Source: an uncultured Bacilli bacterium | GTDB taxonomy: Bacteria > Bacillota_I > Bacilli_A > RFN20 > CAG-826 | Direction of reading: 5' to 3' | Assembly (NCBI GenBank): GCA_944358755.1 | Contig: CALVRY010000010.1 | Coordinates: 1-18,557, forward strand | DNA: 18,557 nucleotides | Part shown: positions 13,386-18,557 of the stretch, piece by piece | Layout: each line of letters begins with the position of its first letter | Numbering within the stretch: position 1 is the stretch's first letter | Notes under the pieces: generated by a model | Databases searched by the model: none | The model's input: only the letters and a program-made list of their open reading frames with translations | What the model was told of the DNA's origin: nothing | Translations under genes and position numbers: made by a program

Positions 13386-14631
13386 AAAAGATTTAGTTAT
13401 TATTGGAGGAGGAAGTGCAGGACTTGCTAGTGCTGTTTCAGCTTTTGATAATGGAATAAGAGATTTAATTATTTTAGAAAGAAATCCTGAACTTGGTGGA
13501 ATATTAAATCAATGCATTCACCCTGGATTTGGTTTGCATCATTTTCATGAAGAATTAACTGGGCCTGAATATGCGGATAGATATATTAATGAAGTCAAAA
13601 AAAGAAATATTCCTTATTTATTAAATTCGCAAGTTTTAAATATCACAAAAGGCAAAATAGTTACGTTTATTAACGAGAATGGAGTTCAAAAATTCGAAGC
13701 AAAAGCGATTATTTTTGCAGCAGGATGTAACGAAAGAACAAGAGGTCAAATTTTAACACCTGGTTATAGACCAAAAGGCGTTTATACAGCTGGACTTGCT
13801 CAAAAATATTTAAATATTTATGGGAGGCTTGTTGGTAAAAATGTTTATATCCTCGGAAGTGGGGATATTGGTTTAATCATGGCCCGAAGAATGACGCTTG
13901 AAGGAGCTAAAGTTCTTGGTGTAAGTGAAATAATGCCTTATTCCAATGGGTTAAAAAGAAATATTGCTCAATGTTTAGAAGATTTTAATATTCCTTTAAG
14001 ACTTTCAAATACAGTAACAAATATTTTTGGTAGAGATAGACTGGAAGCAATTGAAATTAGTGATGTTGATGAAAAATTACAACCTATTAAGGGCACTGAA
14101 AAAATAATTAAATGTGACACACTTTTATTAAGTGTTGGACTTTATCCATTCAATTCGATGCTTAAAAACGCAGGTTGTGTTGTAAATAAAGAAAGTAAAG
14201 GTAGTTTAGTTGATCAAAATTTAGAGACTAGCATTGAAGGAATTTTCTCAACCGGAAATGTATTGCATGTCCATGATTTAGTTGATTTTGTTAGTGAGGA
14301 GAGCGAAAGGGCCGGCACTAACGCAGCAAAATACATATTAAATAAACTAAGCGAAGTTAAAAATATTGTTAACGTTTCTCATTCAAAAAACGTCTCTTAT
14401 TTAATACCATCGATAATTAAAGTTAGAGAAGAAAACGAAAATATAATATTTTCTTTTAGAGTTAGAAAAAATATTAAAAAAGCTACAATTATTTTAAAAA
14501 ACCCTGCAAAAGTTCACTATTCTGTGAAAAAAATTAATTTATTACCAGCAGAAATGATAAAAATAAATGTTAAAAATTTAAATTTACTTGATTGCAATGA
14601 ACTTTCTTTAGAGGTAATAGAAGATGAGTAA
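13378..14631 (+). CDS. NAD(P)/FAD-dependent oxidoreductase, second subunit of glycerol-3-phosphate module
   Basis: This two-dinucleotide-binding flavoprotein probably passes electrons from the GlpA-like subunit to NAD+ or another carrier. The 417 residues have an N-terminal FAD site (IIGGGSAGLA 8-17), the characteristic GGILNQCIHPGFGL at 40-53, a second Rossmann site YILGSGDIG 157-165 and the late FAD motif FSTGNVLHVHD at 290-300. The C-terminal 80 residues are a small beta-rich extension, as in relatives encoded beside DUF1667 genes. The start is ATG 13378 with AAAGG 8 nt upstream; an ATG at 13345 in the same frame would add 11 residues before the Rossmann strand and is unlikely. It overlaps both neighbours by 8 nt. 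One copy of the CCTGCAAA motif lies inside it. Confidence 0.85.
   Translation: MIKKDLVIIGGGSAGLASAVSAFDNGIRDLIILERNPELGGILNQCIHPGFGLHHFHEELTGPEYADRYINEVKKRNIPYLLNSQVLNITKGKIVTFINENGVQKFEAKAIIFAAGCNERTRGQILTPGYRPKGVYTAGLAQKYLNIYGRLVGKNVYILGSGDIGLIMARRMTLEGAKVLGVSEIMPYSNGLKRNIAQCLEDFNIPLRLSNTVTNIFGRDRLEAIEISDVDEKLQPIKGTEKIIKCDTLLLSVGLYPFNSMLKNAGCVVNKESKGSLVDQNLETSIEGIFSTGNVLHVHDLVDFVSEESERAGTNAAKYILNKLSEVKNIVNVSHSKNVSYLIPSIIKVREENENIIFSFRVRKNIKKATIILKNPAKVHYSVKKINLLPAEMIKINVKNLNLLDCNELSLEVIEDE
14496..14518 (+). repeat. Copy 3 of the CCTGCAAA-N5-ACT motif, inside a coding region
   Basis: Six A, then CCCTGCAAA, five bases and ACT. It lies within codons for about residues 373-380 of the NAD/FAD oxidoreductase, in its weakly conserved C-terminal extension. 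It has the same orientation as the copies at 2745 and 8496. Confidence 0.45.
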
Positions 14632-14962
14632 AAAGATTACTTGCATTGTTTGCCCTAATGGGTGCGAAATTGAAATTGAAGGCGACAAAATCTCTGGCTA
14701 TACATGTAAGAGAGGTTTGGAATATGCAAAAGAAGAGATGATTGCACCAAAAAGAACTATTACATCAACTGTCAAAATTAAAAATTCCAATGAAGTTTGT
14801 CCTATTAAAACATCAAAACCTATTCCAAAAGAAAAAATATTTGATGTTTTAACAGAAATTAATAAAGTTGAAATAGTTAAACCAATCAAAATGCATGAGT
14901 TAGTTATAGAAAATGTGTTGAATCTTGGTGTTAATATTATTGCAACTAAGGAATTTTTATAA
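14624..14962 (+). CDS. DUF1667 family protein, third component of glycerol-3-phosphate module
   Basis: DUF1667 proteins are small and cysteine-containing, typically encoded right after the two flavoproteins of this module. Their biochemical role is unproven; metal or Fe-S binding with electron transfer is the common guess. The 112 residues show C7-x2-C10-x3-C14 (in CIVCPNGCEI 7-16) and C28 in GYTCKRG 25-31. This N-terminus resembles the 4Fe-4S binding segment of molybdopterin oxidoreductases. The remainder (a Thr-rich strand around 45-52 and a conserved Pro-Ile region near 58-68) is typical. AGAGG (14610-14614) lies 9 nt before the ATG. It overlaps the previous gene by 8 nt and the next by 1 nt. 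Confidence 0.85.
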   Translation: MSKKITCIVCPNGCEIEIEGDKISGYTCKRGLEYAKEEMIAPKRTITSTVKIKNSNEVCPIKTSKPIPKEKIFDVLTEINKVEIVKPIKMHELVIENVLNLGVNIIATKEFL

Positions 14963-16089
14963 TGGCAAACATTAGTAAATTTGCAAAATTATACGCTGAT
15001 AAAACTTTTGAAGAAGAACCGTTTTGCGAAGCAGATGTAATAGTTGGTTCTCTTTTTTCTTATGCCCTTTTTGAAGAAACTGAAACCTACAAAAAGTACA
15101 ATTTAGGAGAAAAAACGTGCAAAGCCCATGTATTTTCTGATAATAATGAAGTCAAAATGATGTGTAGAAACTATTTAAATCCAAAGATTTTTGAAAAGTT
15201 TATAACGCCTTTATTTACTTCAAAAAGGTATAAAGATGTAGAAGTTGGCCATATAATTCACTTTTTATCAGAATCAGATGTAATGCAATTTTGCACATTT
15301 TCAATTATTACGAAAAATTATAATTTGGTTTTCTTTAGAGGAACTGATATTTCAATATTAGGACGGAAAGAAAATTTTAATATGCTTTTAGAAGATAGCA
15401 TCCCTTCATGGGAAGCTGCAAAAAAGTATGTAGAAAAAATATCAAAACTTAATAAAAAACCAATCATTATTGCAGGGCATTCAAAAGGCGGTAATCTTGC
15501 TTATTATGCTTATTTCAACTCATCAAAAGAAATTCAAAATAGAGTAAAGTATGTTTTTAATTTTGATGGACCAGGATTTAAAGTAGATAACTATGATTAC
15601 AGTGAATTTGGCACAAAAATTTTTAAATACGTGCCTAGAGATGATATTGTTGGAGTAATCTTTGATTATTCTGACAACATGATTCCAATCAGTACTTCAA
15701 AAAGAGGAGTCAACGCTCACGATCTTTTAACTTGGGACATGGATAAAAAAGAAAATTATCGTAAAATTAAACGAGTAAAGAATTTTACAAATTTATCTTT
15801 AACTTTTAGAAAATCTTCAGCTTTATGGTTAAGAAAATGGGGCAAGGAATCAATGAAGGAATTGGTAGATTTTATTGTGGGAATTGCCACATGCAATGAT
15901 TGTAAAAATTTATTTGAACTAAAACTTGATATCATAAAGGCTCGTAAAGTTTATTTAGATAAAATTAGTAATTATGATGAAGATACTAAAGATAGATTAA
16001 AAGTAATTAGTCGTGATTTAGTTAAAATTTATTTTAGAATTTTGCTACATTTAAACGAATACAATAACAAAGGTGAAAGAATTGAATAA
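14962..16089 (+). CDS. Alpha/beta hydrolase of the Mbeg1-like (DUF2974) lipase-type family
   Basis: This is a serine hydrolase with an intracellular look: no signal peptide and no membrane segment is seen. The 375 residues hold FFRGTD (124-129), the lid-side segment found in DUF2974 and lipase-3 relatives, and the nucleophile elbow GHSKGGNLA at 172-180 with Ser174. Asp238 and His253 are possible triad partners, chosen by spacing only. The natural substrate of this family is not established. Placement between DUF1667 and glpK, with TAATG overlap on the left and one base on the right, suggests a task tied to glycerol metabolism, for example releasing glycerol from an acylglycerol (inference). 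AAGGAA (14948-14953) lies 8 nt before the ATG. Confidence 0.78.
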   Translation: MANISKFAKLYADKTFEEEPFCEADVIVGSLFSYALFEETETYKKYNLGEKTCKAHVFSDNNEVKMMCRNYLNPKIFEKFITPLFTSKRYKDVEVGHIIHFLSESDVMQFCTFSIITKNYNLVFFRGTDISILGRKENFNMLLEDSIPSWEAAKKYVEKISKLNKKPIIIAGHSKGGNLAYYAYFNSSKEIQNRVKYVFNFDGPGFKVDNYDYSEFGTKIFKYVPRDDIVGVIFDYSDNMIPISTSKRGVNAHDLLTWDMDKKENYRKIKRVKNFTNLSLTFRKSSALWLRKWGKESMKELVDFIVGIATCNDCKNLFELKLDIIKARKVYLDKISNYDEDTKDRLKVISRDLVKIYFRILLHLNEYNNKGERIE

Positions 16090-16090
16090 T

Positions 16091-17569
16091 ATGAAAGAAA
16101 AATACATTTTAGTTGTTGATCAAGGCACAACATCATCAAGGGCAATTTTATTTAATCATAATGAAGAAATTGTCTATAAGTCTCAACAAGAAGTAGCTTG
16201 TTTTTTCCCAAACGATGGGTGGGTAGAACAAAACGCACTTGATATTTATTTAAGTGTTTTAAATGTAATAAATGATATATTGCTTAAAACGAATTTAACT
16301 TATGATGATATTGATAGTTTAGGAATTACTAATCAAAGAGAAACGACAATAATTTGGGACAAAAAAACTGGAATGCCTGTTTATAATGCTATTGTTTGGC
16401 AATCTCGTCAAAGCGCAGATATATGTGAAAAATGGAAAAAATATGAAAAAACTGTTCACGTGAAAACTGGTTTAATTATTAATCCATATTTTAGCGCTTC
16501 TAAGATTAGATTTATTTTAGATCACATTGAAAATGGTCAAAAAAGAGCAGAAAATGGGGATTTAATGTTTGGAACAGTTGATACTTGGTTAATGTATAAA
16601 CTTTCACGTGAAAACATTTTTAAGACTGATTATACTAATGCAAGTCGAACAATGTTCTTCAATATTCACACACTGCAATACGATGATGAGTTATTAAAAT
16701 TATTCAATATTCCTAAATGTATGTTGCCTGAAGTGTGCCCATCTTCTTATTTTTATGGAAACGCTACAGCATTAAATGAAAATTTAAAAATTAGAGCAGT
16801 TGCTGGGGACCAACAAGCAGCACTTTTTGGACAAAATTGTTTTGAAAAAGGTGATAGTAAAAATACTTATGGAACAGGTTGCTTCATGCTCATGAATACT
16901 GGAACGCAACCAATTTTAAGTGAAAATGGATTAATTACAACAATTGCTTGCTCTTACGATGAACAAATTGTCTACGCTTTAGAAGGAAGTGTATTTATGG
17001 GCGGAGCTTGTGTTCAACGGCTAAGAGATCAAATGAGAATGATAAAAAGTGCCGGAGAAAGCGAGAATTATGCAAAAAAAGTTAAAAATTCAGGCGGAGT
17101 TTATGTTGTACCTGCTTTTGTTGGATTAGGCGCACCTTATTGGGATGATAATTGTAGAGGCGCAATTTTTGGTTTAACGAGAGCTACCACAAAAGAACAT
17201 TTCATTAATGCAACTTTAAACTCGATTGCTTTACAAACAAAAGATGTTTTAAGTGTGATGGAAAAAGAGAGTAAAGCAAAAATTTCTCTATTAAAAGTTG
17301 ATGGCGGAGCAACAGCAAATGATTACCTTATGCAATATCAAAGTGACATATTAGACGTTAAATTATTATTGCCAAATTGCCTTGAAACGACTGCGTTAGG
17401 CGCTTGTTATCTTGCAGGTTTAAATAGTGGATATTTCGAAAGTATAGATGAAATTAAAAATATTCATAAATATAAAAAAGAATTTATGCCAAAAATGTCG
17501 AAAAAGATAAGAGAAGATATAGATAAAAAATGGGCAAAAGCAATCGAAGCAACAAGAGTTTTTAAATGA
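16091..17569 (+). CDS. glpK: Glycerol kinase
   Basis: This enzyme phosphorylates glycerol with ATP to glycerol-3-phosphate, feeding the oxidation module upstream. The 492 residues are full length for the FGGY family: DQGTTSSRAI 10-19, NQRETT 81-86, WQSRQ 103-107, the glycerol-binding AGDQQAALFGQ 238-248, GTGCFML 261-267 and DGGATANDYLMQ 404-415. The histidine phosphorylated by HPr/PTS in many Gram-positive glycerol kinases (the YHFFG-type segment before AGDQQ) is absent: residues 222-234 are shorter and contain no His. I chose ATG 16091, giving MKEKYILVVDQGTT like relatives. TTG 16082 has better spacing from AAAGGTG (16069-16075) and is a possible alternative. No glycerol facilitator is in the window. 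It overlaps the next gene by ATGA. Confidence 0.95.
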   Translation: MKEKYILVVDQGTTSSRAILFNHNEEIVYKSQQEVACFFPNDGWVEQNALDIYLSVLNVINDILLKTNLTYDDIDSLGITNQRETTIIWDKKTGMPVYNAIVWQSRQSADICEKWKKYEKTVHVKTGLIINPYFSASKIRFILDHIENGQKRAENGDLMFGTVDTWLMYKLSRENIFKTDYTNASRTMFFNIHTLQYDDELLKLFNIPKCMLPEVCPSSYFYGNATALNENLKIRAVAGDQQAALFGQNCFEKGDSKNTYGTGCFMLMNTGTQPILSENGLITTIACSYDEQIVYALEGSVFMGGACVQRLRDQMRMIKSAGESENYAKKVKNSGGVYVVPAFVGLGAPYWDDNCRGAIFGLTRATTKEHFINATLNSIALQTKDVLSVMEKESKAKISLLKVDGGATANDYLMQYQSDILDVKLLLPNCLETTALGACYLAGLNSGYFESIDEIKNIHKYKKEFMPKMSKKIREDIDKKWAKAIEATRVFK

Positions 17570-18264
17570 TTGAACCACTTTTAAATGAAATTGTTTTTAA
17601 AGAATGTGAAGTGTATGAAAACTTTTACAAATCTTTTCACGCTAAAAATAAAAAGGCAATTATTAAATTAGAAAAGTTAATAAATGATGAGATTTTTGCG
17701 CATTGTTTATGTATAAAAAACTTTGAAATTTTACAAACTAAAATTAGATATTTTTATCAATTTATTTTATGTGATGAAAATTATTATCGAATTTCTAGAA
17801 ATGAATTTGTAATTGAGAACAATAGATACAATTTTGATGTATTTTTATTTGATGATTATAGAGCGATACCGCTTGTTGTGACTAAATCAAAATCAAGTCC
17901 AGCATTATTATCTTTATTATATAAATTAATAAAGAATTCTCTTCAAGCAGGAGGATATAAGAGCGACTCTTTAATAGTTATAAATATAGATTTAATTGCA
18001 TTAGATAAAGATCCGCTTAATTTTCTAGATGAAATTCAAAAAATTTTAGTATATGAAGATAATAAAACTTGTTATTTCTTTAAAAGGAAACGATTGCTTA
18101 GAGTGTTCTTTAATTTAAGATACCAAGTGGAACCAGAATTACAAAATGAGTTAGAGCATTATTACCACTTACAGAAACAAGTGGTTTTATATAATAGATA
18201 TTTTTTTAACGAATGTCTTACTTGTCCTTTTGCATCGATTTGTACAAAGCTAAAAAATATTTAA
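17566..18264 (+). CDS. Unrecognised protein with Cas4/AddB-like cysteine pattern
   Basis: I do not recognise the family with certainty. The 232 residues are soluble, rich in Phe/Tyr/Lys/Ile, with no signal or membrane segment. Four cysteines stand out: Cys14 near the N-terminus (KECEVYENFY 13-22) and C217-x2-C220-x5-C226 at the C-terminus. This order and spacing equals the iron-sulfur staple of Cas4- and AddB-type PD-(D/E)XK nucleases. A beta-hairpin at about 88-109 with Asp91 and VVTKSK (104-109) sits where motifs II and III would be, but the acidic residue of (D/E)xK is not present. So it may be a catalytically degenerate relative or an unrelated Fe-S or zinc protein. It is translationally coupled to glpK (ATGA overlap), the last gene before the rRNA-type promoters; no CRISPR or recombination genes are nearby. 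Confidence 0.6.
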   Translation: MIEPLLNEIVFKECEVYENFYKSFHAKNKKAIIKLEKLINDEIFAHCLCIKNFEILQTKIRYFYQFILCDENYYRISRNEFVIENNRYNFDVFLFDDYRAIPLVVTKSKSSPALLSLLYKLIKNSLQAGGYKSDSLIVINIDLIALDKDPLNFLDEIQKILVYEDNKTCYFFKRKRLLRVFFNLRYQVEPELQNELEHYYHLQKQVVLYNRYFFNECLTCPFASICTKLKNI

Positions 18265-18283
18265 AATAATTTAAAAAAAGTAC

Positions 18284-18313
18284 TTGCAACGACATAAGCG
18301 TTTGTTATATACT
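18284..18313 (+). promoter_or_regulatory. rRNA-type promoter P1
   Basis: TTGCAA (18284-18289) and TATACT (18308-18313) are separated by 18 nt; TATATA at 18306 with a 16-nt spacer is an alternative -10. An A/T tract (18265-18281) upstream resembles an UP element. No terminator for the preceding operon is visible between 18264 and this promoter. Confidence 0.55.
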
Positions 18314-18352
18314 TTTGAAGTTGTCGCAAGTTAAAAGGCAATAGCCAAAAAG

Positions 18353-18378
18353 TTTTATAGAATATATATTCTATAAAA
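18353..18378. repeat. Perfect 26-bp palindrome between P1 and P2
   Basis: TTTTATAG (18353-18360) and CTATAAAA (18371-18378) flank AATATATATT, itself palindromic, so all 26 bp are self-complementary. It lies between the two promoters. It is A/T-rich, with no U run after it on the plus strand, so it is not a convincing terminator. It could be a protein site or a cruciform-prone element. Confidence 0.7.
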
Positions 18379-18394
18379 AAAGTTAAAAAACTTG

Positions 18395-18423
18395 TTGACA
18401 TGATAGTATCGCTTTGATATTAT
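18395..18423 (+). promoter_or_regulatory. rRNA-type promoter P2
   Basis: A perfect -35 TTGACA (18395-18400), an optimal 17-nt spacer and -10 TATTAT (18418-18423). It is the second of two tandem promoters, as usual for rRNA operons of low-GC Gram-positives. The predicted start is near 18430. Confidence 0.75.
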
Positions 18424-18429
18424 AATTAG

Positions 18430-18557
18430 GCGCTTCACGAAAATATTAATTTCGTATTAAGATTGATAGAATCAATAAGCGCAAGAGATCTTTGAAAACT
18501 AAATAGATGTACAAACAAACAACGTCAATTTATTAAGGAAAACTTTTTATTCGCAGA
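18430..18557 (+). promoter_or_regulatory. Structured leader with boxA-like element, probably of an rRNA operon
   Basis: The leader can fold as a three-way junction: GCGCTT/AAGCGC (18430-18435 with 18477-18482) closes two hairpins, ACGAAA/TTTCGT (18437-18442 with 18450-18455) and GATT/AATC (18461-18464 with 18470-18473). It is followed by GATCTTTGAAAACT (18487-18500), which closely resembles the boxA antitermination sequence upstream of 16S rRNA genes in Bacillus and relatives. No mature 16S sequence is seen before the window ends, so the rRNA gene itself is inferred. Confidence 0.65.

Noticed and set aside
16073..16090. GTG start for glycerol kinase
   Set aside because: ATG 16091 gives the N-terminus typical of the family. 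The GTG is itself part of the only ribosome-site-like sequence (AAAGGTG).
18331..18350. GGC-AATA-GCC mini-hairpin as terminator of the long operon
   Set aside because: Only three pairs and no U tract on the plus strand; it also lies downstream of promoter P1.
17566..18557. CRISPR-Cas connection suggested by the Cas4-like cysteine pattern
   Set aside because: No repeat-spacer array and no other cas gene is visible, and the catalytic acidic residue is missing. The similarity is kept only as a fold hypothesis.

Overview
The window looks like chromosomal DNA from a low-GC, probably anaerobic member of the Firmicutes/Bacilli-Tenericutes side of the tree. This is inferred from: strongly A/T-rich codon use with standard stops (TGA ends real genes, so not the Mycoplasma code); HrcA/CIRCE-type heat-shock control; a ClpB without its N-domain, as in many Mollicutes-like lineages; a PiT transporter paired with a DUF47 protein; and an anaerobe's oxygen-defence set (superoxide reductase, flavodiiron protein with rubredoxin). 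The exact taxon cannot be read from this sequence. No transposon, prophage or CRISPR array is visible.

Layout. 1-344 (minus): start of an aldose-1-epimerase-like gene that runs off the window edge. 462-2746 (plus): nagA and a phosphofructokinase overlapping by 4 nt, sharing a divergent control region with the epimerase. 2772-2800: a bidirectional terminator, facing the minus-strand class II aldolase gene fba (2820-3920). 4169-4245 (minus): tRNA-His with its own promoter and terminator. 4308-6586: clpB under a promoter flanked by two CIRCE operators. 6641-8452: pit plus its DUF47 partner. 8531-8917 (minus): desulfoferrodoxin, divergent from an AlkD-like DNA glycosylase gene (8990-9679).

9754-18264 looks like one long plus-strand operon: flavodiiron/flavin reductase/rubredoxin fusion, MazG-like pyrophosphohydrolase, a three-gene FAD/Fe-S glycerol-3-phosphate oxidation module (GlpA-like, NAD/FAD oxidoreductase, DUF1667), an alpha/beta hydrolase, glycerol kinase, and an unrecognised protein with a Cas4/AddB-like cysteine pattern. 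The genes are separated by 10 nt or less, or overlap, and no internal terminator is seen. 18265-18557 holds tandem strong promoters, a structured leader and a boxA-like sequence typical of the region just upstream of 16S rRNA, so an rRNA operon probably begins just past the right edge.

How the genes may work together: GlcNAc-6-P deacetylation, phosphofructokinase and aldolase channel amino-sugar carbon into glycolysis (nagB is not here). GlpK and the FAD/Fe-S module feed glycerol in at the triose level. Desulfoferrodoxin, the flavodiiron protein, AlkD and MazG form a neighbourhood concerned with oxygen tolerance and DNA or nucleotide-pool maintenance. Most intergenic spaces contain readable control signals. 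The more unusual ones are the CIRCE-flanked promoter, two genes that look leaderless, a promoter nested in a terminator loop, and a dispersed CCTGCAAA-N5-ACT motif.
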